Assembly (NCBI RefSeq): GCF_014646335.1
Contig: NZ_BMNG01000011.1
Coordinates: 124,001-188,000, forward strand
DNA from: Streptomyces lasiicapitis
Lineage (GTDB): Bacteria; Actinomycetota; Actinomycetes; Streptomycetales; Streptomycetaceae
Direction of reading: 5' to 3'
DNA: 64,000 nucleotides
The notes beneath the pieces were generated by a model. The model was not told the DNA's origin. It saw only the letters and a program-made list of their open reading frames with translations, and did no database searches. Positions 1 to 8,259 of the stretch are shown here, piece after piece (position 1 is the stretch's first letter; the number at the start of each line of letters is the position of its first letter). The position numbers and the translations under genes were made by a program.

Positions 1-66
1 GTGTGACGTCAGGGGATGTTGCCGAGATCAGGCCCTGCGATCAGGCTTTGGGGTCGGGCCCTGGGG

Positions 67-666
67 TCAGGGCCGCCAGCCGGGATCGCGCCCGCTCAGC
101 GCCACCACGCGCTCCAGGAGCGGAGCGTCGTCGGCGACAGGCAGGGGCGGGCCAAACATCGTGCCCCGCGCGTCGGGCGACTCCGCGGCCGTGGCGGACA
201 CCATGGCGTAGGAGACGGCGAGGCTCGCCTCGTCGGGGGCGTACTCCTGCCCGGTGGCGCGGGCCAGGTCCCAGCCGTGCAGGACGAGTTCGTTGAGGGC
301 GACCACGCCCGCGATGTCACCGGTGAGCTCGACGCCGCCCGCCCGGGTCTCCCCGGTCCAGGCGGCCGGGTCCCGCCACACCTCGGCGAGCTCACCGAGC
401 AGCCGCGGCAGATCCTCCCGCCAGCCCTCACCGAGGTCCGGCACGCTGCTCGACGGATCCGTGTCCGTGCTCGGCCCGAGCCGCTTGCGCCCGGCATCGG
501 CGAAGGCCCCGGTGAGGTGCACGACGTGGCCGAGCAGATGGCGTACGGCGTAGTCGGGACAGGGGGTGGGCCCGTCGAGCTGATCGTCCTTGACACCTTC
601 GGCGACCCGCGCGACAAGCCGCGTCTGCGGCCCGAAGTTCGGCAGTTCGTATCGGTCGTCCGGCAT
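67..666 (-). CDS. TIGR03086-type DinB-fold metal-binding protein
   Basis: A 199-residue cytoplasmic protein of the TIGR03086 / mycothiol-dependent DinB superfamily. These are four-helix bundles with a metal site; some members are mycothiol-dependent transferases or isomerases, but most have no known substrate. The N-terminal part has the family pattern PCPDYAVRHLLGH (His47), and the middle has NELVLHGWDLARATG (Glu126, His130), which supply the expected metal ligands. The ATG start has an AGGAG ribosome-binding site six bases upstream. It is divergent from the MFS gene at 804. Family assignment is fairly secure; the reaction cannot be told. Confidence 0.85.
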   Translation of the reverse strand: MPDDRYELPNFGPQTRLVARVAEGVKDDQLDGPTPCPDYAVRHLLGHVVHLTGAFADAGRKRLGPSTDTDPSSSVPDLGEGWREDLPRLLGELAEVWRDPAAWTGETRAGGVELTGDIAGVVALNELVLHGWDLARATGQEYAPDEASLAVSYAMVSATAAESPDARGTMFGPPLPVADDAPLLERVVALSGRDPGWRP

Positions 667-803
667 GGGGTTCTCCTTCGTCCCGGGGCCGCCCGTGCAC
701 TGCCCTCTCCTCAGAGAGACTCCCGCCGCGCCCCGAACTCATCGGCGCCCGATAAGGCATCTGCCCGATCCCGGCCGGGGGCCTCAGCACGAGCATCGGC
801 CGC

Positions 804-2012
804 ATGGCAACGACGATCGGACGTGTCCTGCGGGACCGCAACGCGGGGCTCTGCCTGGGGGCGGTCGTGGTCTCCGGCTTCGGGAGCTCCGCGATGACGC
901 TGGTGTCGGGCATCTGGGTGAAGGAGCTGACCGGCTCCGACGGCCTCGCCGCCCTGTGCGCCCTCGCCCTGTGGGCCCCGCTGCTGTTCGGCCCCCTCCT
1001 CGGCACGCTCGCCGACCGCACCCGCGGGCGGCCGCTGCTCGTCGCCGTGAACGCGGGGCTCGGGGTGCTGCTGCTCGCGCTGCTCCGGGTGGATTCGGCG
1101 GCGTGGCTGTGGCTGCTCTTCGCGGTCCTCGTGGTGTACGGGGCGTGCGGCGTCGTCACCGACGCGGCGGAGGCGGCGCTGGTGGCGGGGGCGGTCGGCA
1201 GGGATCTGCTCGGTGACTTCAATGGCCTTCGGATGGCCGCGAACGAGGGCATGAAGCTGCTCGCGCCGCTCGCCGGTGCCGCCGTCTTCGCCTCCTGGGG
1301 CGGGCCCCGCGTGGCGCTGCTCGACGCCGTCACCTTCGTCCTCGCGGGTGGCATGTTCGCGCTGCTGCGGGTGTCCGAGGGCCGCCCGGCGCCCGACCCC
1401 GAGGGGTGGCGGGAGCGCACCGCGCGCGGTGCCCGCCACCTGTGGGGTGACGCGCGACTGCGTCCGCTGGTGGTCGCGGGCGGGCTCACCATGCTGTCGT
1501 CGGGGCTCGGCGGCGCCCTAGTGTACGCGATCGTCGAGGCACTGGGGCACTCCCCCACGTACACGAGCGTGCTGTACGTCGCACAGGGCGTCGGGTCCGT
1601 CGCCGTCGGGCTCGCCTCGGGTGCCCTGATGCGGCGGTTCGGCGGGCGGCGGTTCGCGGGCGCCGGGATCGCGCTGACCGGCGTTTCGGCGGTGCTGAAC
1701 GCGCTGCCCTGGGACGCGGCGGTCCTCGCGGGCAGCGTCGCCAACGGGGTGGGGCTGCCGTGCGTGCTCGTCGCCGCGCTCACTGCCGTGCAGCGCGAGA
1801 CGCCCGGGGAGCTGGTGGGGCGGGTGGCCGCCACCGCGAACACGCTGATGTTCACGCCGACGGCGATCGGCATCGTGCTGGGCGCGGCGCTCGTCGAACT
1901 CGTCGAACTCCGGCTGCTGCTCTGCGTCCTGGCAGGGGCACGGCTGCTGATCGCCGCGCCCCTGCTGCGAGCCGTCTCCGCGCCCGCTACTTCACGCCCG
2001 CCCACCGCTTGA
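804..2012 (+). CDS. MFS transporter, 12-TM type
   Basis: A 402-residue integral membrane protein with many hydrophobic segments and the MFS loop 2-3 signature GTLADRTRGRPLL (about residues 69-81). The pattern resembles actinobacterial drug or metabolite exporters of the MFS_3 type. No substrate can be inferred from sequence. The ATG at 804 is the first good start; no strong Shine-Dalgarno is visible, only a weak ACGAG. The 3' end overlaps the convergent S37 peptidase gene by 26 bp, so the two transcripts must interfere or terminate inside each other. The upstream neighbour is divergent, so the gene appears to be monocistronic. Confidence 0.85.
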   Translation: MATTIGRVLRDRNAGLCLGAVVVSGFGSSAMTLVSGIWVKELTGSDGLAALCALALWAPLLFGPLLGTLADRTRGRPLLVAVNAGLGVLLLALLRVDSAAWLWLLFAVLVVYGACGVVTDAAEAALVAGAVGRDLLGDFNGLRMAANEGMKLLAPLAGAAVFASWGGPRVALLDAVTFVLAGGMFALLRVSEGRPAPDPEGWRERTARGARHLWGDARLRPLVVAGGLTMLSSGLGGALVYAIVEALGHSPTYTSVLYVAQGVGSVAVGLASGALMRRFGGRRFAGAGIALTGVSAVLNALPWDAAVLAGSVANGVGLPCVLVAALTAVQRETPGELVGRVAATANTLMFTPTAIGIVLGAALVELVELRLLLCVLAGARLLIAAPLLRAVSAPATSRPPTA

Positions 2013-3408
2013 TCGTCGCGATGGCGCGGGACTGCTGGGGTTCGGGGAGTTTGGCGATGGTGGCGCCGTGGTTGGCGCCCGGGACCTCGTAGAGGTAGGA
2101 GTCGCGGTGGCTGGGGCGGAAGCGTTCGGCGCTCCAGGGGTCGTTCTCGCCGTAGATGAACATCATGCGCTGGCCGCGGGTTTTTACCCAGCGGTCCACG
2201 TCGGCGATGATGCTGTTGTTGTAGGAGCCGCGCATGGCGGGGGGCAGGACGGAGTTCGGCTGGTAGATGTCGGGGTAGTGGCGGACACCCTTGAGGTGCT
2301 TGAACTTCAGGTCGGCCCAGCCGAGTTGGGTGGCGGCCTGGCGGTAGTAGGGGCCGGTGGTGTGCTCGCCGAGTTCGGCGTCGTGGTAGACGCTCAGGCC
2401 GTGCTTCTTGGACCAGTCGTACAGCTCGTCGTCGCCGACGGTCTTGGCGTCGGGCACGGTCGGGCAGTCGGCGACGGTGCCGGACTGCCAGAAGTTCCAC
2501 ACCTGGTCGAGGACGGCGAACTCGTAGGCACGGTCGGTGGTGCCGAGGGTCTCGTGGAAGGTCTGGCCGTTCGCCTTCGCGTCGGCCTCGAACTTGGGCA
2601 GGAGCGCGTCGCGGCGCACCAGCATCTCGCGCTGCACGGCGTTCAGGGCGGTGCGGCACTCCTTGGTGCCGACGGTGCGGAAGAAGCGTTCGTAGCCGCT
2701 GTCGTCCCGGTTGTTCGCGTCGTTGGGCGCCACGAACGCGACGACCGCGTCCAGGTCGTCGGGGTAGAAGCGCTCGTGGTACGTGGCGGTCATGCCGCCC
2801 TTGCTGCCGCCCGTGCCGAGCCACTTGCCCTTCTCGATGGTGCGCAGGGCCCGGGTGATGCGGTGTTCGTCGGCCGCCTCCTGCTGGACGGTGAGCTTGG
2901 TCCAGTCGCGGCCGTCGGCGCCGGAGGGCCGGGACTGCTCGAAGTAGCGGTGTTCCAGGCTGACCTGGTTGGCGTCGATCAGCTTGGTGAGGGCCGTGGT
3001 GTTCTGGGCGAGGGTGTAGCCGCCGGTGTAGAGGACGGTCGGCTTGTCGGTGGCCTTGTGCCAGAGGGACAGGCGCTGGGTGAAGGTGCCGCCGTGCGGG
3101 CGCCGGTGGTCGACGGGCTGGCGGTAGGTCAGGGAGTAGAGGGGGTGGCCCTCCTTGTCCGTGACGGAGACGACGGTCATGCCCGGGATGTTCTCGAGCT
3201 GTTCGCGGATGTCGGCGGACGTGGACGGCCGGTTCCCGGTGACCGCGGATGTGTACGGCTGATTCCCGGTGACCGCGGACGAGTGGGTTTCGGCCGCGTC
3301 GGACGGGCGGGGGCCGGTCTGCGCGGCCGCGGGCGCGGTGGTCGCGAGCACCGCCGCACCCGCCGTGAGGCCGGCGCAGACCAGCGCGGATATCCCCTTG
3401 TTGCGCAC
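1987..3408 (-). CDS. Secreted S37-family prolyl aminopeptidase (tripeptidyl type)
   Basis: A 473-residue precursor with a Sec signal peptide (residues 1 to about 29, ending AAAQ) followed by a serine peptidase of MEROPS family S37 (Streptomyces PS-10 group). The family cleaves tripeptides from the N terminus of extracellular proteins. The nucleophile elbow is GTGGSKGG (Ser202); the likely acid and base are in YGENDPWS (Asp423) and PGANHG (His447). The short propeptide region carries an imperfect duplication of SAVTGN (about residues 44-64), visible as a repeat in the DNA. Its end overlaps the convergent MFS gene. It probably acts in processing of secreted proteins or nutrient peptide release. 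Confidence 0.87.
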   Translation of the reverse strand: MRNKGISALVCAGLTAGAAVLATTAPAAAQTGPRPSDAAETHSSAVTGNQPYTSAVTGNRPSTSADIREQLENIPGMTVVSVTDKEGHPLYSLTYRQPVDHRRPHGGTFTQRLSLWHKATDKPTVLYTGGYTLAQNTTALTKLIDANQVSLEHRYFEQSRPSGADGRDWTKLTVQQEAADEHRITRALRTIEKGKWLGTGGSKGGMTATYHERFYPDDLDAVVAFVAPNDANNRDDSGYERFFRTVGTKECRTALNAVQREMLVRRDALLPKFEADAKANGQTFHETLGTTDRAYEFAVLDQVWNFWQSGTVADCPTVPDAKTVGDDELYDWSKKHGLSVYHDAELGEHTTGPYYRQAATQLGWADLKFKHLKGVRHYPDIYQPNSVLPPAMRGSYNNSIIADVDRWVKTRGQRMMFIYGENDPWSAERFRPSHRDSYLYEVPGANHGATIAKLPEPQQSRAIATIKRWAGVK

Positions 3409-3488
3409 CTTGTCTCCTCTGAGTCCTGCCGCGAAAGCGTGGGCCCTGCCCCCGGGAGCGGCGTGTGGTGCGCGGATCGTAGCCGGTG

Positions 3489-4655
3489 TCAGCCGCTGCG
3501 CGACAGGGCCTTTCCGACCAGGGCGAGGTCCTCGTCCGAGGCCAACCCGGCATGGTAAAGCCGCAGTTCAGTGGCGCCGAGCCGGGCCGCGCGCCGGGCG
3601 TCGTCGGCGAGCGTGGCGGGGCTGCCGCCCATGCCTCGTACGACCGTGAGGTTGGCGGCGATGACGGTGTCCTCCCCGGCGTGGGCGGTGAACGGCGCCA
3701 GCGGTTCGGGGCCCTGGGCGCAGGGCACGACCACGCCGTCGGCCACGGCCAGGATGTGCCGCGGGTCCACTCCGGCGTTCGCCCCGCAGTGGTACGTCAC
3801 CGGGTCGGCGTGCAGAAGCACTTGGAAGCCGCCGGGAGCCGCCGCGCGCACGGCACCGACCGCGGCTTCCTGGAGCGCGCGGGCGCTCTCCTCCCGCCAG
3901 GCCAGCGTGACCGCAGCCCTCTCGGCGCCGAGGAGCTTCTCGACGCCCGCCCACCCGGACGCGGCGGCCGCGCCCCGCCACACCGGTTCGAGGGCGAGGC
4001 ACACGGCCGCCGCCAGCTCGTCCGGGTCCTGCCCCTGCCGGGCGTACCCGGCACGGCAGTCGGCACAGAAGCACAGCGACATCAGGTACTGGCCGGCCTC
4101 GCCGAGGCCCACCCCCGCGATCTTGTCGTGGGCGTGCAGATGCGCCAGGCCGTACCAGCCGCACGACTCCAGCTCGGTACCGCCCGCGCCGGGCCGGACG
4201 GCGGCCTCCGCGGCGAGGTCGACGAGGTAGGCGCGGGTGGCGGGCCGCGCGACGCAGGGCGCCCACGCGTAACGGTCGCCGTAGGCGTTCACGACCGACG
4301 TCTCCGGATGCTCGGCACCCATACGGGAGTTGTGGGCGAGGACCACCCAGGTGTGCACGTCGAGCCCGGCCGCGGCGAGGGCATCGGCGGCCTGCCCGTA
4401 GGCGTCACCGGGGGCCCAGTCCCCGGCCGGGTGGGGGCGCAGGGCGCGGCCCCACCAGCGCTCGCCGGGCTCGTACAGAACAGCGGCGTACGACGCGGTG
4501 ACCACGCGGTGGCGCGGATGGCGGGGGGTGAGCGCGCGGGTGGAGTGGTACGCCGCGGCGAGCGTCACCTGCCGCACGCCGAGGTCGGCGATCCGCGCGG
4601 GCGCGGCCGGGTCGCCGACGACGTCCCACGGGTAGAGGAACGCGGACGCCTTCAC
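3489..4655 (-). CDS. Unknown TIM-barrel-like protein coupled to kdgD
   Basis: A 388-residue cytoplasmic protein that I do not recognise as a named enzyme. The N-terminal pattern (ASAFLYPWDVVGD, LGVRQVTLAAAYHSTRAL, alternating strands and helices) and repeated strand ends suggest a TIM-barrel, glycoside-hydrolase-like fold. Possible active-site or metal residues lie in ESCGWYGLAHLHAHDK and in LCFCADC. Its ATG overlaps the kdgD stop codon by four bases (ATGA), so the two are translationally coupled and probably belong to one pathway, here sugar-acid breakdown. There is no signal peptide. Function is open: isomerase, hydrolase or lactonase would all fit the context. Confidence 0.75.
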   Translation of the reverse strand: MKASAFLYPWDVVGDPAAPARIADLGVRQVTLAAAYHSTRALTPRHPRHRVVTASYAAVLYEPGERWWGRALRPHPAGDWAPGDAYGQAADALAAAGLDVHTWVVLAHNSRMGAEHPETSVVNAYGDRYAWAPCVARPATRAYLVDLAAEAAVRPGAGGTELESCGWYGLAHLHAHDKIAGVGLGEAGQYLMSLCFCADCRAGYARQGQDPDELAAAVCLALEPVWRGAAAASGWAGVEKLLGAERAAVTLAWREESARALQEAAVGAVRAAAPGGFQVLLHADPVTYHCGANAGVDPRHILAVADGVVVPCAQGPEPLAPFTAHAGEDTVIAANLTVVRGMGGSPATLADDARRAARLGATELRLYHAGLASDEDLALVGKALSRSG

Positions 4656-5593
4656 ACGCCCTCCCGCAGCAACGACCGGCCGTGCTCGATGAGTTCGGCG
4701 AGCCGCTTGACGTGGTCGTCGGACGGCTCGTGCAGCGGCGGCCGCACCCCGCCCACGTCGAGCCCCGCGAGCCGCACGCCCGCCTTGACGAGGGAGACCG
4801 CGTAGCCCCGGCCCTGCTGGCGCAGCTCGACGAAGGGCCGGTAGAAGCCGTCGATGAGGCGTTCCGCCGTCTCGTCGTCGCCGGAGTTCAGAGCCTTGTG
4901 GAAGGCGAGCGCGAGGTCGGGCGCGAAGCAGAAGACGGCCGACGAGTAGAGGCTCACGCCGATGCCGCGGTAGGCGAGGCCGGTCAGCTCGGCGGTGGGA
5001 AGGCCGTTGAAGTACAGGAACTCGCCCGGAACTTCGGTGCGTACGGCGCTGACGATGCGCTGCATCAGGTCGAGGTCGCCGAGGCCGTCCTTGAAGCCGA
5101 TGATGCCGTCCGCGCGGGCGAACTCGACGACCGTCTCGGGCGTGAAGACGGCGTTGTCGCGCTGGTAGACGATGACGTCGAGCGAGGTGGCCGCGGCCAG
5201 TTCGGTGTAGTGCCGGATCAGGCCCTCCTGCGCGGCGACCACGAGGTACGGCGGCATGGCGAGCAGCCCGTCGGCGCCCGCCTCCTCCGCCAGCTTCGCG
5301 TACCGCACGGCGAGCGCGGTGCCGTATCCGGCGCCCGCGACCACCGGGACGCGGCCCGCGGTCTCCTCGACGGCGGCCGCGACGAGCCGCTGGAACTCCT
5401 CGGGGGTGAGCGCGTGGAACTCGCCCGTGCCGCAGCAGGCGAACACCGCGGCCGCGCCCGCCTCCACGCCCGCGCGCACATGCGTACGGAACGTCTCGAT
5501 GTCCACGGAGCCGTCGGCCCCGTACGGAGTGACGGGGAAGAACAGCGGTCCGCTGGGAACGCGGAGCCGAGAGGCGAGAGGGGCTGACGTCAC
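4652..5593 (-). CDS. kdgD: 5-dehydro-4-deoxyglucarate dehydratase
   Basis: A 313-residue DapA-superfamily lyase that dehydrates and decarboxylates 5-keto-4-deoxyglucarate to 2-oxoglutarate semialdehyde, a late step of glucarate and galactarate catabolism. The substrate-loop motif CCGTGEF (residues 53-59), Tyr143 (VYQRD) and Schiff-base Lys168 (IIGFKDG) are all in place. The GTG start at 5593 follows the ribosome-binding site AGGGAG. The gene is first in a two-gene operon with the unknown protein downstream and is driven by a TTGACC-N17-TAGCGT promoter facing the uronate dehydrogenase promoter. The G-F-K-D context favours KdgD over dihydrodipicolinate synthase; another member of the same fold (dapA) is at 34.9 kb. 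Confidence 0.87.
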   Translation of the reverse strand: MTSAPLASRLRVPSGPLFFPVTPYGADGSVDIETFRTHVRAGVEAGAAAVFACCGTGEFHALTPEEFQRLVAAAVEETAGRVPVVAGAGYGTALAVRYAKLAEEAGADGLLAMPPYLVVAAQEGLIRHYTELAAATSLDVIVYQRDNAVFTPETVVEFARADGIIGFKDGLGDLDLMQRIVSAVRTEVPGEFLYFNGLPTAELTGLAYRGIGVSLYSSAVFCFAPDLALAFHKALNSGDDETAERLIDGFYRPFVELRQQGRGYAVSLVKAGVRLAGLDVGGVRPPLHEPSDDHVKRLAELIEHGRSLLREGV

Positions 5594-5648
5594 GGGCGCT
5601 CCCTAGCGTGCACGTTTCTGATTCATGTCTACATCCCTGAACGCGCCC

Positions 5649-5677
5649 ACGCTAGGCCGCCGAGCCGGGCCGGTCAA
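5649..5677 (-). promoter_or_regulatory. kdgD promoter
   Basis: On the minus strand TTGACC (5677-5672) and TAGCGT (5654-5649) are separated by 17 bp, close to the Streptomyces vegetative consensus. Transcription would begin near 5642, giving an untranslated leader of about 50 nt. That leader contains ATGTAGACAT and GCGTTCAG, which also appear in related form downstream of the opposing promoter. Confidence 0.6.
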
Positions 5678-5726
5678 GCGGGCAAACCCGCAACTCAGGA
5701 GCGGATTCACCGACTCCGCGCCACAC

Positions 5727-5756
5727 TTGACTCCTGGGCGCGGCGCTCCCTAGCGT
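5727..5756 (+). promoter_or_regulatory. udh promoter
   Basis: TTGACT (5727-5732) and TAGCGT (5751-5756) are separated by 18 bp. Transcription would start about 43 nt before the udh ATG. The 16-bp stretch ending in this -10 box (5742-5757) is repeated exactly at 5595-5610, next to the kdgD start. The leader contains ATGTGAATCGCATACAT, a possible operator. Confidence 0.6.
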
Positions 5757-5805
5757 GTCCACGAATGTGAATCGCATACATGAACGCGTACGAGGAGATC
5801 ACCGT

Positions 5806-6615
5806 ATGCCCGCTCCCCGCACTGTCCTGCTGACCGGCGCCGCCGGTGGCCTCGGCACTCTGATGCGGGGACTTCTGCCCGCGTACGGCTACGACCTCAG
5901 GCTGCTCGACGTTCGGCCAGTCGAAGGTGAACCCGACGCCCGCACGGTGGACCTCGCCGACCGGGACGCCCTGCGCGAGGCGGTGCGCGGCGTCGACGCC
6001 GTCCTCCATCTCGCCGGGATCTCCCTGGAGTCCACCTTCGACAAGATCCTCAAGGCGAACATCGAGGGCCTGCACAACCTCTACGAGGCGGTGCGCGAGG
6101 AGGGCGTCCCGCGCGTCGTCTTCGCCTCCTCCAACCACGCCGTGGGCTTCACGCCGCGGCCGGTGGGCGACGATCCGCTGATCCCGGTGGACACGCCGCG
6201 CAGGCCCGACACCTTCTACGGCCTGTCGAAGGCCTTCGGCGAGGATCTGGCGCAGTTCTACTGGGACAAGCACGGCGTCGAGACGGTGTCCGTGCGGATC
6301 GGGTCCTGCTTCCTGGAGCCCGCGAACGTCCGGATGCTGTCGGTGTGGATGTCGCCGGGCGACGGGGCGCGGCTCTTCCACGCGGCCCTCACCGCGCCGG
6401 ACGTCGGGCACACCGTGGTGTACGGCTCGTCGGCCAACACCCGGCTGTGGTGGGACCTGTCGTCCGCGCGAGCGCTCGGCTACGAACCCCAGGACGACTC
6501 CGAGCAGTTCGCGGAGAAGCTGGTCGCCGAGCACGGCGAGCTGGACCCCGACAACCCCGACCACACCTACCTGGGCGGCCACTTCTGCACGAATCCGCCA
6601 GTGTGGCCATATTGA
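5806..6615 (+). CDS. udh: Uronate dehydrogenase-like NAD-dependent SDR
   Basis: A 269-residue extended SDR that most resembles NAD-dependent uronate dehydrogenase, which oxidises D-galacturonate or D-glucuronate to the aldarolactone. Visible are the Rossmann motif GAAGGLG (residues 11-17), the active-site stretch FASSNHAVGF (Ser109) and YGLSK (Tyr138, Lys142). The ATG at 5806 is chosen over upstream in-frame codons because GAGGAG lies just before it and homologs start there. Divergent pairing with kdgD, whose substrate derives from aldarates, supports the role. The glucarate or galactarate dehydratase needed between the two is not in the window. The exact sugar acid is inferred. Confidence 0.78.
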   Translation: MPAPRTVLLTGAAGGLGTLMRGLLPAYGYDLRLLDVRPVEGEPDARTVDLADRDALREAVRGVDAVLHLAGISLESTFDKILKANIEGLHNLYEAVREEGVPRVVFASSNHAVGFTPRPVGDDPLIPVDTPRRPDTFYGLSKAFGEDLAQFYWDKHGVETVSVRIGSCFLEPANVRMLSVWMSPGDGARLFHAALTAPDVGHTVVYGSSANTRLWWDLSSARALGYEPQDDSEQFAEKLVAEHGELDPDNPDHTYLGGHFCTNPPVWPY

Positions 6616-6736
6616 GCTCTCCCTGACGGCTGTCGGGCTCATCCTTGGAGTTGACGGTTCCGTACGCCTGCGGGCGGGCGCGGGTCAGCCCGCGGGGCGA
6701 CGTGCGCCGATCCGCCGCTCGCTAGCGTGAGTTGCC

Positions 6737-7936
6737 ATGACACGAACCCGAACCGTCGTGCGCGGGCTTGCCGTCGCCGCCGCGATCGCCCTGGCGCTGT
6801 CCGTGCCGCTCCCGGCCACGGCCCTCGCGCAGACCGCCCCCGCCACCCCGGCCGCCGCGACCGTCACGGCAGCCGCGGACACGACCGCCTCCCGGCCCCA
6901 ACTCCCGCGTCCCACCGGCCGGTTCGCGGTCGGCCGCGACACCCTGCACCTGGTCGACAAGAGCCGCGAGGACCCCTGGGTGCCCGCGGCCGGGGCGCGG
7001 GAGCTGATGGCGTCGATGTACTACCCGGCGCGGGCGGCGGGCGGCAGGCCCACCGCGTACACCTCCGAGGCGGCGGCCCGCGAGCTGCTGAAGCACTTCG
7101 AGCTCGACGGGCAGGTCACGGCCGCCGATTACGGCTCGACGCGCACCTACGCCCGCACCGGGGCGCCCGCCGCGCGGGGCAAGTTCCCCCTCGTCGTGCT
7201 CTCCCCCGGCTTCACCGCGCCGCGCTCGACCCTGACGAACCTCGCCGAGGACCTGGCGAGCAGGGGGTACGTGGTCGCGACGGTCGACCACGCCTATGAG
7301 GCGGCGGGCGCGGAGTTCAGCGGCGGGCGCGTGCTGCCCTGCGTCGGCTGCAAGGACGGCGGGGGCGACTCGGGTCCGCGCATCACCGAGGGCCGGGCCA
7401 AGGACCTGTCGTACGTACTTGACCGGCTCGTCGGCGGCAGGACGGGCGAGGCGACCTGGCGGCACTCCGGCATGATCGACGGCAAGCGGATCGGGATGGG
7501 CGGGCACTCCATCGGCGGCGCCGCCACGGCCACCCTGATGGCCACCGACCGGCGGGTGCGGGCGGGCATGAACATGGACGGCGGCTTCCACATCAGGCCG
7601 CACGGCATCGAGCGCCCCTTCCTGCTCCTCGGCACCGAGTCCACGGCAAGCCCGGACGGGCCCTACAACTGGGCCGAGGCGTGGCCCGGCCTCGAGGGCT
7701 GGAAGCGGTGGCTGACCGTGGCCGGGTCCGGGCACTTCACGTTCACCGACGCACCGGTCGTCTTCGGCCAGCTCGGCGTGGACGACCCCGAGGCCCCGAT
7801 CACGGGCACCCGCGCCGAACGGATCACCCGCGCGTACATCGGCGCGTTCTTCGAGCGGCACCTGCGCGGCGTCGGCCAGCCGCTGCTCGACGGGCCGACG
7901 TCCGCCCACCCCGAGGTCGGTTTCCACCGGCCCTGA
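6737..7936 (+). CDS. Secreted alpha/beta hydrolase, PAF-acetylhydrolase/lipase-like
   Basis: A 399-residue protein with a Sec signal peptide (residues 1 to about 32) and a secreted alpha/beta-hydrolase domain of the PAF-acetylhydrolase II / polyester hydrolase type. The nucleophile elbow is GGHSIGG (Ser258), with Asp281 in NMDGG and His333 in GSGHF as the likely triad partners. LPCVGCKDG may hold a disulfide. The family cleaves short- or medium-chain esters outside the cell. A TAGCGT -10-like box (6723-6728) lies eight bases before the ATG, so the message may be leaderless. It sits between udh and the DeoR gene but shows no pathway link. Confidence 0.82.
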   Translation: MTRTRTVVRGLAVAAAIALALSVPLPATALAQTAPATPAAATVTAAADTTASRPQLPRPTGRFAVGRDTLHLVDKSREDPWVPAAGARELMASMYYPARAAGGRPTAYTSEAAARELLKHFELDGQVTAADYGSTRTYARTGAPAARGKFPLVVLSPGFTAPRSTLTNLAEDLASRGYVVATVDHAYEAAGAEFSGGRVLPCVGCKDGGGDSGPRITEGRAKDLSYVLDRLVGGRTGEATWRHSGMIDGKRIGMGGHSIGGAATATLMATDRRVRAGMNMDGGFHIRPHGIERPFLLLGTESTASPDGPYNWAEAWPGLEGWKRWLTVAGSGHFTFTDAPVVFGQLGVDDPEAPITGTRAERITRAYIGAFFERHLRGVGQPLLDGPTSAHPEVGFHRP

Positions 7937-8030
7937 CGGGACCCGACGAGACCGGGACCCGACAGGACCCGACAGGACCCGACGGGCACGGACCGTCGGA
8001 CCGTCGGACTTCCCGACCGTTCATTTCCGG

Positions 8031-8053
8031 CCGCCCGATCACCGATCGGGCGG
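8031..8053. terminator. Hairpin after the hydrolase gene
   Basis: CCGCCCGATC and GATCGGGCGG form a perfect 10-bp stem with a 3-nt loop, about 95 bp after the hydrolase stop codon. There is no T-tract, as is usual for Streptomyces hairpin terminators. It could instead be a protein-binding palindrome. Confidence 0.45.
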
Positions 8054-8065
8054 CAAACGGGCAGC

Positions 8066-8098
8066 ACGGGCCGATCATCGGGCACATGATCGGCCCGT
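8066..8098. promoter_or_regulatory. 13-bp-arm palindrome upstream of deoR
   Basis: ACGGGCCGATCAT and ATGATCGGCCCGT are perfect inverted arms around a 7-nt spacer. The palindrome overlaps one copy of AACGGGCAGCAC and lies about 160 bp before the regulator start. It may be an operator for the DeoR protein or a second terminator hairpin. Confidence 0.4.
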
Positions 8099-8259
8099 CC
8101 CGCAGGCAGTCGCCCCGGCAAACGGGCGGATCCGGGCATCATCGGGCCCGGCGTGCGCCTGGCCAGCCCCTTCCCCGCGCTGTAGAAACTTCCCACAGGC
8201 CCGAACGGGCAGCACAGTGGATCTGTGCGAGCGAAGTCTCCGGGGAAGAGGTGGCGCCC

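Larger units (their letters stand above)
7937..8259. other. 323-bp intergenic region with repeats and palindromes
   Basis: No gene is visible. The first part carries short tandem repeats of ACCCGACAGG-like units (about 7940-7985). Two GC-rich palindromes follow (8031-8053 and 8066-8098). AACGGGCAGCAC occurs at 8056-8067 and again at 8204-8215, with a partial copy at 8121-8127. These lie upstream of the DeoR regulator and could be its operators. Confidence 0.6.

Noticed and set aside
3..296. 97-residue frame at the window edge
   Set aside because: It overlaps the TIGR03086 gene in antisense and is Arg/Pro/Gly-rich without a domain.
428..3553. Very long open frame opposite the MFS gene and in a shifted frame over the S37 gene
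   Set aside because: Its product is Arg/Pro/Ser-rich low-complexity sequence, a typical GC-rich shadow of the real genes on the other frames.
2068..3558. 496-residue plus-strand frame rich in Val, Gly and Ala
   Set aside because: It is the antisense shadow of the S37 peptidase gene.
4652..5593. kdgD as a second dihydrodipicolinate synthase
   Set aside because: CCGTGEF, GFKDG and the udh neighbour fit 5-dehydro-4-deoxyglucarate dehydratase better; a true dapA is at 34853.
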